From Mycobacterium paraffinicum (GTDB taxonomy: Bacteria > Actinomycetota > Actinomycetes > Mycobacteriales > Mycobacteriaceae), in contig NZ_MPNT01000003.1 in NCBI RefSeq assembly GCF_001907675.1, positions 186,001-250,000 on the forward strand: a stretch of DNA of 64,000 nt, written 5' to 3'. Made by a program: the position numbers and the translations under genes. The notes beneath the pieces are model-generated. The model saw nothing but the letters and a program-made list of their open reading frames with translations. It did no database searches and was not told the DNA's origin. This document shows positions 50,993 to 59,722 of the stretch, piece by piece; within the stretch, counting starts at the first letter, position 1, and every line of letters starts with the position of its first letter.

Positions 50993-51319
50993 CTACCTAG
51001 CGACCGCGTTCAGTTGCTCGCGGGTCTCGTCGACCGGCAACCAGGCGCCGCGGTCGTCACGCCGTCCGCCCACCTTGCTCACCAGTGCCAAGTTGTCCGG
51101 ATAGGGATACAGCGCAGCACGGATGAGCTCGTTGGCGACGTCGGGACCGCAGAACTGGGCGGTGTCGATGTGGTCGACGCCGAGTTCGACCGCCCGGCGC
51201 AGCACGGCGAGCGCCTCATCGCGGTCCCGCGGCGGGCCGAAGACGTTTGGACCCGGCAACTGCATCGCGCCGAAGCCCACCCGGGAAACCGAAAAGCGAC
51301 CGAGTGGAAAGGAATCCAT
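50993..51319 (-). pseudogene. Remnant of an aldo/keto reductase (N-terminal third)
   Basis: The frame encodes only 108 residues, MDSFPLGRFSVSRVGFGAMQLPG...GVDHIDTAQFCGP...NLALVSKVGG, the beginning of an aldo/keto reductase, which normally runs to about 280 residues with catalytic Asp (in HIDTA), Tyr (replaced here by Phe in AQFCGP) and Lys (in SKVGG). It stops after REQLNAVAR. No continuation is seen in the other frames before the fadE23 end at 50912, so the rest was deleted. A short functional protein is unlikely. Confidence 0.75.
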
Positions 51320-51341
51320 ACGGTGAGGTTAGCGTCGGAGC

Positions 51342-52340
51342 ATGGACACGTTTCAAGCGCTCGTCGCCCGCGAAAACGGTGACCGGATAACCGCATCGGT
51401 CGAGTCTTTGAGCTCCTCCGACCTCCCACCCGGTGAGGTGACGATCCGGGTGCTCTATTCGAGCGTCAACTACAAGGACGCGCTGGCGCTGACCCCGGGC
51501 GGCGGCGTCGTGCGCAGCTACCCCGTGGTGCCCGGCATCGACCTGACCGGCGAGGTCGTCGAGTCGGAGTCACCCGACTTCGCCGTCGGGGAGCAGGTGC
51601 TGGCCCACGGGTACCAGATCGGCACCGGCCACCACGGCGGCTACGCCGAATACGCGCGGCTGCCGGCCGACCAGGTGGTCGCCCTCGGCGCGCTCAGCCC
51701 GCACGAGGGCGCGGCGATCGGGACCGCCGGCTTCACCGCCGCGATGAGCGTGCAGGCGCTGATCGACTGGGGCATCGAACCGGGCGCCGGCTCGGTGGTC
51801 GTCACGGGGGCCTCCGGCGGCGTGGGTTCGGTCAGCGTGGACCTGTTGGCCGCCGCGGGCTACCGGGTGGTGGCCTCGACGGGGAAACAGGGAGCGGCCG
51901 GGCTGCTGAAAGAGCTTGGCGCCGCTGAGGTTATCGGCCGGTTGCCCGAGGATCCCGACGCCAAACCGCGACCGTTGGCCAAGGCGCGCTGGGCGGCCGC
52001 GGTGGATTGCGTGGGCGGCGCGACGCTGGCCGACGTGCTCAGCGCCGTGGACTACGGCGGGGCGGTGGCCTGTAGCGGCCTGACCGGCGGTCCGGCGTTG
52101 CGCACCACGGTGATGCCGTTCATCCTGCGCGGCGTCGCCCTGCTGGGAATGGACTCGGTGCAGATGCCGATCGGCCGGCGCCGCAAACTGTGGGCGCTGC
52201 TGGGCGATTCGTTGCGGCCGCGTCACCTCGACGTGCTCACCAGCGACGTCGACATCAAGGACGCCGTCGACGTGCTGGACCAGGTGCGCGCCGGCAAGTT
52301 CACCGGGCGGGCGGTGGTGCGGGTCGCCGGTGGATTTTGA
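51342..52340 (+). CDS. Acrylyl-CoA reductase-type (YhdH/AcuI) zinc-free MDR oxidoreductase
   Basis: The protein has 332 residues. The MDR fold shows VNYKDALALTPGGGVVRSYPVVPGIDLTGEVVES, typical of the YhdH/AcuI group, and the Rossmann motif VVVTGASGGVGSVSVDLLAAAGY. No zinc ligands are seen. Family enzymes reduce acrylyl-CoA or related enoyl-CoAs with NADPH. It is 22 bp before fadB4, so the two are likely co-transcribed. It is divergent from the reductase remnant. The physiological substrate is uncertain. Confidence 0.88.
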   Translation: MDTFQALVARENGDRITASVESLSSSDLPPGEVTIRVLYSSVNYKDALALTPGGGVVRSYPVVPGIDLTGEVVESESPDFAVGEQVLAHGYQIGTGHHGGYAEYARLPADQVVALGALSPHEGAAIGTAGFTAAMSVQALIDWGIEPGAGSVVVTGASGGVGSVSVDLLAAAGYRVVASTGKQGAAGLLKELGAAEVIGRLPEDPDAKPRPLAKARWAAAVDCVGGATLADVLSAVDYGGAVACSGLTGGPALRTTVMPFILRGVALLGMDSVQMPIGRRRKLWALLGDSLRPRHLDVLTSDVDIKDAVDVLDQVRAGKFTGRAVVRVAGGF

Positions 52341-52362
52341 GTCGGCAGTAGGCTGACCGACC

Positions 52363-53334
52363 ATGCGTGCTGCGCGGGTGACTCGGCTGGATGGTCCGGA
52401 CGCGATCGAGGTGGCGGAGATCGACGAACCGTCGGGTGACGGTGTGGTCGTCGAGGTGCACGCCGCCGGCGCGGCCTTCCCCGACGCGCTGCTCACCCGG
52501 GGCCTCTATCAGTACCGCCCCGAGCCGCCGTTCGTGCTGGGCGCCGAAATCGCCGGTGTGGTCCGCTCGGCGCCGGACGGCGCGCACGTGCGGGCCGGGG
52601 ACCGGGTCGTCGGGCTGACGATGCTGTCCGGCGGCATGGCCGAGGTCGCGATCCTGCAACCCGACCGGGTGTTCAAGCTCCCCGACAACGTGAGCTTCGA
52701 GGCGGGCGCCGGGCTGCTGTTCAACGACCTGACGGTGTATTTCGCGTTGACGGTGCGGGGCCGGCTGGCCCAGGGCGAGACGGTGCTGGTGCACGGCGCG
52801 GCCGGCGGCATCGGAACGTCGACGCTGCGACTGGCGTCGCTGCTCGGGGCGTCGCGCAGCATCGCGGTGGTCAGCACGGAAGAGAAGGCGAACGTCGCGA
52901 CGGCCGCCGGGGCCACCGACGTGGTGTTGGCCGACGGGTTCAAGGACGCCGTCAAGGAACTCACCGGCGGCCGCGGCGTCGACGTGGTGCTCGACCCGGT
53001 CGGCGGCGACCGGTTCACCGATTCGCTACGCTCGCTCGCCCCGGGTGGGCGGCTGCTGGTCGTGGGCTTCACCGGTGGGGATATCCCGACCGTGAAGGTG
53101 AACCGGTTGCTGCTCAACAACATCGACGTAGTCGGCGTGGGCTGGGGCGCCTGGACGGCGACGCATCCGAACGCGCTGGCCGAACAGTGGGCCGGGCTCG
53201 AGAAGCTGCTCCGCTCGGGCGAGCTGGCCGCCCCCACCCCGGAGGTCTACCCCCTGGACGAGGCGGGTGCCGCGGTCGCGTCCCTGGAGAACCGCACCGC
53301 CAAGGGCAAGGTCGTGGTGCGCGTCCGCGGTTGA
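52363..53334 (+). CDS. fadB4: NADPH quinone/enoyl reductase FadB4
   Basis: The protein has 323 residues, the length of FadB4 (Rv3141). It starts MRAARVTRLDGPDAIEVAEI and has the zeta-crystallin-type motif VLVHGAAGGIGTSTLRLASLLG and VDVVLDPVGGDRF. It is a zinc-free MDR reductase of the quinone-oxidoreductase group. Despite the name it is not a FadB-type hydratase/dehydrogenase. It follows the AcuI-like gene and keeps the order fadE24-fadE23-fadB4 known from M. tuberculosis, with the AcuI-like gene and the remnant inserted. Confidence 0.9.
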   Translation: MRAARVTRLDGPDAIEVAEIDEPSGDGVVVEVHAAGAAFPDALLTRGLYQYRPEPPFVLGAEIAGVVRSAPDGAHVRAGDRVVGLTMLSGGMAEVAILQPDRVFKLPDNVSFEAGAGLLFNDLTVYFALTVRGRLAQGETVLVHGAAGGIGTSTLRLASLLGASRSIAVVSTEEKANVATAAGATDVVLADGFKDAVKELTGGRGVDVVLDPVGGDRFTDSLRSLAPGGRLLVVGFTGGDIPTVKVNRLLLNNIDVVGVGWGAWTATHPNALAEQWAGLEKLLRSGELAAPTPEVYPLDEAGAAVASLENRTAKGKVVVRVRG

Positions 53335-53442
53335 CGGACGGCCGCGCGGCCCCGCTTGATCGCGACACATAACCAGTTGCGACGACGCGCCGGCGTATGT
53401 CTCGTCGCCACGCGGATGCGGCCTTGTGCGGGCGGGAAACAA

Positions 53443-53458
53443 AAAGTAATGTCACTTT
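53443..53458. promoter_or_regulatory. Inverted repeat AAAGT-N6-ACTTT
   Basis: Arms at 53443-53447 and 53454-53458 lie in an A+T-rich patch 35-50 bp before the cupin-like gene that opens the 53.5-62 kb operon. A TetR gene lies inside that operon and could bind here. Confidence 0.4.
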
Positions 53459-53492
53459 CAGTTTTAGCCCAGCGAGCCCCTGGGGGTCAGCC

Positions 53493-54584
53493 ATGGAATC
53501 CTTCGTCCACTTGCGCAAAGGCACGACGCCGCGCCGCTTGCACGCCGACCTCGACGGCCTGAAGGACGACGAGCTGGGCCGCGGCGGATTCACCGGCCGC
53601 ACCGCGAACCTCTACCGCCGCCACGACCCCACCGCCTACCGGTCGATCGGTCCGCTGCGCCCCGTCGACGTGCTGGCCGGCGAGCTCAAGCCCGCCGACG
53701 CCACCGACGCCAATGGCGGTCCCCTGCTGATGTTCAGCAACGCCGACTGCCGAATCCTGTTGAGCCGCCGGCACGAACCGATGCCCTTCTTCGCCCGCCA
53801 TGTCGACGGCGACCTGCTGTGCTTCGTACACCGGGGCGCCGGTCTGGTCGAAACCGAGTTCGGGCCGCTGCGCTACCGCGGGGGCGACTGGCTCTACCTG
53901 CCGAAGGCGTGCACCTGGCGCCAGGTGCCCGATGCGGAGACGACGCTGCTCATGGTCGAGGCGACCGACGAGTTCCGGGTCCCGGCGCCCGGGCCGCTGG
54001 GCCGGCACTTCCCCTTCGACCCGTCGCAGGCCACCATCCCCGACCCGGCCCCCATCGAGGACGACGGACGCGACGAATACCAGGTCCGGCTCATCCATGA
54101 GGGCGGCCCGACAACGCTGTTCTACCAACACAATCCGCTCGACGTCGAAGGGTGGCGCGGTGACAACTTCGCATTCGCCTTCAACATCGACGACTACAAC
54201 GTGGTCACCTCCGACAGCGTGCACCTGCCGCCGACGGTGCACCTCTTCATGCAGGCCACCGGCGTCTACGTGATGAACTTCCTGCCCAAGCCCGCCGAAG
54301 GCGTGGCCGGCACCGAGCGCACGCCGTGGTACCACCGCAACGTCGACTATGACGAGATCGCCTTCTTCCACGGCGGCTCGCTCTACGGCATCCCGATGCC
54401 ACCGGGCTTGATTTCCCATGCGCCGCAAGGGGTTCACCACGGCGCACCGGAGAAGGCGCGGGAGCGGGCGCGCCGCAAGTTCGACGAGTACTCCAGCGTC
54501 GATTGGCAAGTGATCGCCGTCGACACCCGCCGGCGCCTGACCCCGTCGGCCGAGGTGCTGGCGCACGACCTAGGACAGCACTGA
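53493..54584 (+). CDS. Homogentisate 1,2-dioxygenase-like cupin protein
   Basis: The protein has 363 residues. The C-terminal region keeps the HGD iron pattern: YHRN with His281, Glu288 in DYDEIAFFHGGSLYG, and His residues in ISHAPQGVHHG (309 and 315/316). An N-terminal cupin-like half is also present (FARHVDGDLLCFVHRGAGLVETEFGPLRYRGGDWLYLPKAC). It is shorter than true homogentisate dioxygenases (about 430). The ATG follows GGGGG by about 8 nt. It is the first gene of a long operon and overlaps the hydrolase start by one base. The true substrate may be an aromatic or acyl compound other than homogentisate. Confidence 0.85.
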   Translation: MESFVHLRKGTTPRRLHADLDGLKDDELGRGGFTGRTANLYRRHDPTAYRSIGPLRPVDVLAGELKPADATDANGGPLLMFSNADCRILLSRRHEPMPFFARHVDGDLLCFVHRGAGLVETEFGPLRYRGGDWLYLPKACTWRQVPDAETTLLMVEATDEFRVPAPGPLGRHFPFDPSQATIPDPAPIEDDGRDEYQVRLIHEGGPTTLFYQHNPLDVEGWRGDNFAFAFNIDDYNVVTSDSVHLPPTVHLFMQATGVYVMNFLPKPAEGVAGTERTPWYHRNVDYDEIAFFHGGSLYGIPMPPGLISHAPQGVHHGAPEKARERARRKFDEYSSVDWQVIAVDTRRRLTPSAEVLAHDLGQH

Positions 54585-55759
54585 TGAAACACCAATACGA
54601 ACGAATCCCCTATCTCGTTGCCTTCCAGAACGATTCCGGCGTCCGCGACGTCTACGGCGGCCTGGCCGAGATCACCGTGCTGGAGAGCTACCTGCTCAAG
54701 CCGACAGACAAGCCGTCGGACACCGTGCTGGTGTTCATGCACCCGATCGGTGGCGGCGCCTACTTGCCGATGATCAATGCGCTGGCCCGGGCCGGCCACC
54801 ACGTCATCTACTGCAACAGTAGGTTCCGCGGCACCGACTCGGCGCTGCTGATGGAGAAGGTGGTCGAGGACCTCGGCGAGTGCATCAAGGACGCCAAGAA
54901 GCGGCTGGGCTATTCCAAGGTGGTGCTTGCCGGGTGGAGCGGGGGCGGCTCGCTGTCGATGTTCTACCAACAGCAGGCCCAGCGCCCGACGATCACGGCG
55001 AGCCCGTCGGGCGACGGCCCCGACCTGACGGCTCTCGACCTGCCGGCCGCCGACGGCATCATGCTGCTGGCCGCGCACATCAGCCGGCACGGCACGCTGA
55101 CCGAATGGCTCGACGCGTCGATCCTCGACGAATCCGACCCCACCAAACGCGATCCCGAGCTGGACCTGTACAACCCCGACAACCCGAATCAGCCGCCCTA
55201 CAGCCAAGAATTCCTGGCCCGGTACCGCGACGCACAGGTGATGCGCAACCGGCGCATCACCGCGTGGGTCAAGGACAAGCTCGCCGAGCTGAAGGCGGCC
55301 GGCCGCGCGCAAGACGAGTTCTGCTTCGTCGTGCACGGCACCATGGCCGATCCGCGCTGGCTGGACCCGACCGTCGATCCCAACGAACGCACCCCGGGAA
55401 CCTGCTACCTGGGGGATCCTCAAGTGGTGAACATGAGCCCGGTCGGGTTGGCCCGCTACTCCACATTGCGCGGCTGGCTTTCGCAGTGGAGCTACGACGA
55501 CGCCCGCGGCGACGGGGTGGCCTGTGGACCCGACATCGCGGTCCCGGCGCTGGTCATCGGTAATCTGGCGGACGACGCCTGCACACCCAGCCACACCCGA
55601 CGGCTCTTCAACGCGATCGGGCACGATGACAAGGAGATGCACGAAATCCCCGGCGCCACACACTATTACGCGGGACCCGACCAGCGCGACAAGCTGCGCG
55701 CGGCCGTCGAGGTCGTCACCGACTGGCTGGTCCGGCACGACTTCGCGGGGGCGCAGTGA
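54584..55759 (+). CDS. Alpha/beta hydrolase with Ser nucleophile
   Basis: The protein has 391 residues. The nucleophile elbow is GWSGGGSLSMF, with the HP(I)GGG oxyanion region upstream (VFMHPIGGGAYLPM) and the catalytic Asp/His near the end (NLADDACTPSHTRR, IPGATHYYAG). A lid region of about 120 residues (HGTLTEWLDAS to LKAAGRAQDE) separates the core halves. It could hydrolyse an ester, lactone or C-C bond. Start ATG 54584 overlaps the dioxygenase-like stop (TGATG) and its end overlaps the CoA-transferase start (GTGA), so it is strongly coupled to both. Confidence 0.85.
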   Translation: MKHQYERIPYLVAFQNDSGVRDVYGGLAEITVLESYLLKPTDKPSDTVLVFMHPIGGGAYLPMINALARAGHHVIYCNSRFRGTDSALLMEKVVEDLGECIKDAKKRLGYSKVVLAGWSGGGSLSMFYQQQAQRPTITASPSGDGPDLTALDLPAADGIMLLAAHISRHGTLTEWLDASILDESDPTKRDPELDLYNPDNPNQPPYSQEFLARYRDAQVMRNRRITAWVKDKLAELKAAGRAQDEFCFVVHGTMADPRWLDPTVDPNERTPGTCYLGDPQVVNMSPVGLARYSTLRGWLSQWSYDDARGDGVACGPDIAVPALVIGNLADDACTPSHTRRLFNAIGHDDKEMHEIPGATHYYAGPDQRDKLRAAVEVVTDWLVRHDFAGAQ

Positions 55760-56961
55760 CACCCACCGGGCCGCTGGACGGCGTGCGGGTGCTCGAGCTG
55801 GGCACGCTGATCGCGGGCCCGTTCGCCGGCCGGCTGCTGGGCGACATGGGCGCCGACGTGATCAAGGTGGAACCCCCCGGCGCCCCGGATCCGCTGCGCA
55901 CCTGGGGGCAGGCCGAGGTCGACGGGGAGCACGTGTTCTGGACGGTGCACGCGCGCAACAAGAGAGCCATCACCCTCGACCTGCGCAAGCCCCGCGGCCG
56001 CGAGCTGTTCTGTGACCTGGTCGCGAAGTCCGACATCGTCGTGGAGAACTTCCGCCCGGGGACGCTGGAGAAATGGGACCTGGGTTACGACGTGCTCAGC
56101 GCCCGCAACCCGGGCATCATCCTGGTCCGGGTGTCGGGATACGGGCAGACGGGGCCCGACGCGCACAAGGCCGGCTACGCCTCGGTGGCCGAGGCCGCCA
56201 GCGGGCTGCGCCACCTGAACGGCTTCCCGGGCGGGCCGCCGCCCCGGCTCGCGCTCTCGCTGGGCGACACCCTGGCCGGCATGTTCGGCGCGCAGGGCGC
56301 GCTGGCCGCGCTGTACCGCCGCGGCGTCACCGGGCGCGGCCAGGTGGTGGACGTCGCGCTGACCGAATCCTGTTTGGCGGTACAGGAATCCACCATCCCC
56401 GACTACGACGTCGGCGGCGTCGTGCGCGGACCGTCGGGCACCCGGCTCGACGGCATCGCGCCGTCCAACATCTACCGCAGCGCCGACGGCTCGTGGGTGG
56501 TGATCGCCGCCAACCAGGACACTGTCTTCGCCCGGCTGTGCAAGGCGATGGGCCGCCCGGAGCTGGCCACCGACGACCGGTTCGCCACGCACGGGGCGCG
56601 CGGCCGCAACCAGGACGATCTCGACGAGATCATCGGCGCGTGGGCCGAGCAACGCCAGCCCGGGGACATCATCGAAACCCTGTCCGCCGCAGGGGTGATC
56701 GCCGGTCCGATCAACACGGTCGCGGAGGTGGTCAACGACCCGCAGCTGCGCGCTCGCGGCATGCTGGTCGAACACTTCGATGAGAGGGTCGGGCGCAACG
56801 TTCTCGGGCCGGGCGTCGTGCCGGTGCTCTCCGAATCCCCGGGTCGGGTGCGCACCGCCGGGCCCGCGCGGCCGGGCCAGCACAACGACGACGTCTACGC
56901 CGGGCTGCTGGGCAGGACCGCAGACGAACTCGCGGAGCTGCGCGCCGAGGAGGTGCTATGA
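55756..56961 (+). CDS. CaiB/BaiF-type CoA-transferase
   Basis: The protein has 401 residues, GTG start overlapping the hydrolase stop. Family motifs: GVRVLELGTLIAGPFAGRLLGDMGADVIKVEPPG and the catalytic Asp in ALSLGDTLAGMFGAQGALAAL (Asp171, equivalent to D169 of formyl-CoA transferase). The catalytic residue is thus present, unlike in the transferases near 23 kb. It likely attaches CoA to a carboxylic acid made by the preceding genes. The stop overlaps the lyase start (ATGA). Confidence 0.92.
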   Translation: MTPTGPLDGVRVLELGTLIAGPFAGRLLGDMGADVIKVEPPGAPDPLRTWGQAEVDGEHVFWTVHARNKRAITLDLRKPRGRELFCDLVAKSDIVVENFRPGTLEKWDLGYDVLSARNPGIILVRVSGYGQTGPDAHKAGYASVAEAASGLRHLNGFPGGPPPRLALSLGDTLAGMFGAQGALAALYRRGVTGRGQVVDVALTESCLAVQESTIPDYDVGGVVRGPSGTRLDGIAPSNIYRSADGSWVVIAANQDTVFARLCKAMGRPELATDDRFATHGARGRNQDDLDEIIGAWAEQRQPGDIIETLSAAGVIAGPINTVAEVVNDPQLRARGMLVEHFDERVGRNVLGPGVVPVLSESPGRVRTAGPARPGQHNDDVYAGLLGRTADELAELRAEEVL

Positions 56962-57851
56962 CACAGGTGGCCATCCGGGAGGTGGCGCTGCGCGACGGCC
57001 TGCAGATCGAAGCGCCGATCCCGTTGTCGGCCAAGCTGGAACTGCTGGCCGCGATCGCCGCGACCGGCGTCCGCGAGGTCGAGGTCACGGCGTTCGTCTC
57101 GCCGACGAAGGTGCCGTCGATGGCCGATGCCGCCGAGCTCGCCGCCCACCTGCACGACTACCCCGACATCGAGTTCTCCGCGCTGGTGGCCAGTCCCAAC
57201 GGGGCGAAGCGGGCCGTGGCCGCGGGCCTGCGCTCGATCGAGTACGTGGTGGCCGCCGACGACACGTTCAGCAAGGCCAACGTCGGCCGCACCAGCGCGC
57301 AGGCCACCGAGGCGATCGACGAGATCGTCGCCATCGCGCACGGCGCCGGCGTCACCGTCGAGGTCGTCATCGCCACCGCGTGGGACTCGCCGTTCGAGGG
57401 CCCCACCCCGCCCGAACGCGTGCTCGAGATCGCCACGGCCGCGCGGGAGCGGGGCGCCGACCGCCTGTCGATCGCCGACACGATCGGCACCACCACCCCC
57501 GGGCGCGTGACTTCGCTGGTCGAGCGGCTGCGTCCGGTGATCGGCGACCTGCCGCTGGGCGGCCATTTCCACAACACCCGCGGTTCCGGGCTGGCCAGCG
57601 CGTACGCCGCCGTCAGCGCCGGGGTGCGGAGGCTGGACGCCTCGGTGGGCGGGCTGGGCGGCTGCCCGTTCGCGCCGGGCGCCACCGGAAACATCGCCAC
57701 CGAGGACCTGGTGTACCTGCTGGCCGACAGCGGCATCGGCGTGGACGTCGACCTGCAGGCCGCCATCGCCGCGGCCGACGTCGCCAAATCGGTTGTGGGC
57801 CACGACCTGCCGAGCGCGCTGCTGCGCGCCGGCGACCGGATCCGGACCTGA
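56958..57851 (+). CDS. Hydroxymethylglutaryl-CoA lyase-like enzyme
   Basis: The protein has 297 residues with the HMGL TIM-barrel: VALRDGLQIE (metal-binding Asp), AFVSPTKVPSMADA, GHFHNTRGSGLA (metal-ligand His pair), and the active-site Cys loop SVGGLGGCPFAPGATGN. It cleaves 3-hydroxy-3-methylglutaryl-CoA or a similar 3-hydroxyacyl-CoA to acetyl-CoA and a ketone. Coupled by overlaps to the CoA-transferase before and the TetR gene after (TGATG). In this operon it would cleave the product of the 4-hydroxyacyl/acyl-CoA route; this is inferred. Confidence 0.9.
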   Translation: MTQVAIREVALRDGLQIEAPIPLSAKLELLAAIAATGVREVEVTAFVSPTKVPSMADAAELAAHLHDYPDIEFSALVASPNGAKRAVAAGLRSIEYVVAADDTFSKANVGRTSAQATEAIDEIVAIAHGAGVTVEVVIATAWDSPFEGPTPPERVLEIATAARERGADRLSIADTIGTTTPGRVTSLVERLRPVIGDLPLGGHFHNTRGSGLASAYAAVSAGVRRLDASVGGLGGCPFAPGATGNIATEDLVYLLADSGIGVDVDLQAAIAAADVAKSVVGHDLPSALLRAGDRIRT

Positions 57852-58477
57852 TGCCCGCCCCCGACGCGCTGACCGCCAAGGGCCGCCAAACCAGGCAGGC
57901 CATCGAGCAGGCCGCCCGGAAGCTGTTCGCCGAACGCGGCTTTCACGGCACCACGCTGGCCGATATCACCTCGGCGGCGGGCAAGTCGCCCGCGGTGTTC
58001 TACCGGTATTTCGCCGACAAGGAGGACCTGCTCGCCGCCCTGGCCGAGTCGTTCCTGCACGACGTCGTGACGCCGTCCGGGTTGAGCGTCGAGCTACCCG
58101 AATCGCCCGACGACGACGCGTTCTTCACCTCGGTGGTCACCGGGTACTGGAACATGTTCAAGCAGAACATCGGCATCATGATCGCCGTCGCGCAGCTGGC
58201 CGCCACGCAGCGACGCTTCGCCAACGTCCAGAACGAGTTTCGCCGCTTCGGCATGGACATCGTCGCCGCCTCGGTCCGCCGCGCCCAGGAACAGGGCTAC
58301 GGGTCCGAGCTCGACCCGCAACACACCGCGGCCGCCATCGCCCTGCTCTTCGAGAACTTCACCACCGTCTTCGTCGGCCCCTCCAACCTGGGCATCAAGA
58401 TCAGCGATGAGGACGCCATCGGCACCCTGTCGACGATCTGGAAGAAGACTCTGTACGGCGCCGGCAAGGAGACGTAG
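57851..58477 (+). CDS. TetR-family regulator inside the acyl-CoA operon
   Basis: The protein has 208 residues. Helix-turn-helix: TRQAIEQAARKLFAERGFHGTTLADITSAAGKSPAVFYRYFADKEDLLAALAESF. The C-terminal domain has a typical ligand-binding helix bundle that in TetR acyl-CoA regulators holds a CoA thioester. Being encoded inside the operon, it probably autoregulates. The AAAGT dyad at 53443 is the only likely operator seen upstream. Followed 9 bp later by the dehydrogenase gene. Confidence 0.9.
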   Translation: MPAPDALTAKGRQTRQAIEQAARKLFAERGFHGTTLADITSAAGKSPAVFYRYFADKEDLLAALAESFLHDVVTPSGLSVELPESPDDDAFFTSVVTGYWNMFKQNIGIMIAVAQLAATQRRFANVQNEFRRFGMDIVAASVRRAQEQGYGSELDPQHTAAAIALLFENFTTVFVGPSNLGIKISDEDAIGTLSTIWKKTLYGAGKET

Positions 58478-58486
58478 GAGAACACT

Positions 58487-59722
58487 GTGGATTTCACACT
58501 GCCCGACCACCTTCCGGGTCTGCTCGCCGAGATGGACGAGTTCATCGAGGTCGAGATCAAACCGCTGGAGCGCGAACACATCCAGTATTTCGACAAGCGC
58601 CGCGAACACGCCCGCACCGACTGGGACAACGACGGCATCCCGACGCGCGAATGGGAGGACCTGCTCGCCGAGATGCGCAGGCGAGCCGACAAGGCGGGCT
58701 GGCTGCGCTACGGGCTACCGTCCGCCCTGGGCGGCCGCGACGGCAGCAACGTCGACATGGCGGTGATCCGGGAGCATCTGGCGCACAAGGGCCTTGGCCT
58801 GCACAACGATCTGCAGAACGAATCGTCGATCGTCGGGAACTTCCCGCAGGTGATCATGATGGAGCGCTTCGGCACCGACGAACAACGGCGGCTCTGGTCC
58901 GAGGCCCTGATCACCGGCGAACGTTCCATGGCGTTCGGGCTGACCGAGCCGCAGCACGGGTCGGACGCCACCTGGTTGGAGACGCGCGCGCAGGCCGACG
59001 GTGACGGCTGGATCATCAACGGCTCCAAGCGGTTCAACACCGGCGTCCATCGCGCGACGCACGACCTGATCTTCGCCCGCACCTCCGGTGAGCCCGGCCA
59101 GGCGCGGGGGATCACCGCGTTCCTGGTGCCGACGGACGCGCCCGGGTTCGACGTGCCCTACTACTGGTGGACGTTCAACATGCCGACCGATCACGGCGAG
59201 GTGGCGCTGACCGACGTCCGGGTGCCCGCCGACGCGGTGCTCGGCGAGGTGGACCGCGGCCTGGAAGTCGCGCAAACGTTCCTACACGAGAACAGGATTC
59301 GGCAGGCGGCGAGCAGCCTGGGCGCGGCGCAATACTGCATCGACCGCGCCGCCGAATACGCCGGCACGCGGACCGTGTTCGGCAAACCGCTGTCGGTCAA
59401 CCAGGCCGTGCAATGGCCGCTGGCCGAATTGCAGACCGAAGCCCAGATGGTGCGGCTGCTGGTTCAGTACGCCGCGTGGCATCTGGACCGGGACCACCAC
59501 ATGGAGGTCTCGGACAAGGTGTCGATGGCCAACTACCGCGCCAACCGACTGGTCTGCGACGCCGCCGACCGGGCGATGCAGATCTTCGGGGGCCTGGGCT
59601 ACAGCCGGCACGAGCCGTTCGAGCACATCTATCGCCACCACCGTCGCTACCGGATCACCGAGGGAGCCGAGGAGATCCAGATTCGCCGGGTGGCTCAGCG
59701 GCTGTTTAAGTTTGGCAAGTGA
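58487..59722 (+). CDS. Acyl-CoA dehydrogenase, possible LvaC/ACAD11-like
   Basis: The protein has 411 residues with the full dehydrogenase fold: FGLTEPQHGSDATWLETRAQADGDGWIINGSKRFNTG for acyl-CoA/FAD contact and a final QIFGGLGYSRHEPFEHIYRHHRRYRITEGAEEIQIRRVAQRLF with Glu at the usual catalytic place. The N-terminal HIQYFDKRREHARTDWDNDGIPTREWEDLL is characteristic of the long actinobacterial group beside APH-type kinases. It is coupled (GTGA) to a kinase gene and then a DUF6285-like gene. In LvaC and human ACAD11 this arrangement rearranges 4-phosphoacyl-CoA; that role is inferred for this protein. Confidence 0.88.
   Translation: MDFTLPDHLPGLLAEMDEFIEVEIKPLEREHIQYFDKRREHARTDWDNDGIPTREWEDLLAEMRRRADKAGWLRYGLPSALGGRDGSNVDMAVIREHLAHKGLGLHNDLQNESSIVGNFPQVIMMERFGTDEQRRLWSEALITGERSMAFGLTEPQHGSDATWLETRAQADGDGWIINGSKRFNTGVHRATHDLIFARTSGEPGQARGITAFLVPTDAPGFDVPYYWWTFNMPTDHGEVALTDVRVPADAVLGEVDRGLEVAQTFLHENRIRQAASSLGAAQYCIDRAAEYAGTRTVFGKPLSVNQAVQWPLAELQTEAQMVRLLVQYAAWHLDRDHHMEVSDKVSMANYRANRLVCDAADRAMQIFGGLGYSRHEPFEHIYRHHRRYRITEGAEEIQIRRVAQRLFKFGK

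Noticed and set aside
56780..58477. 565-residue frame spanning the CoA-transferase end, the lyase and the TetR gene
   Set aside because: Only the last part (from 57851) is real; upstream it is Arg-rich translation out of frame with the lyase.
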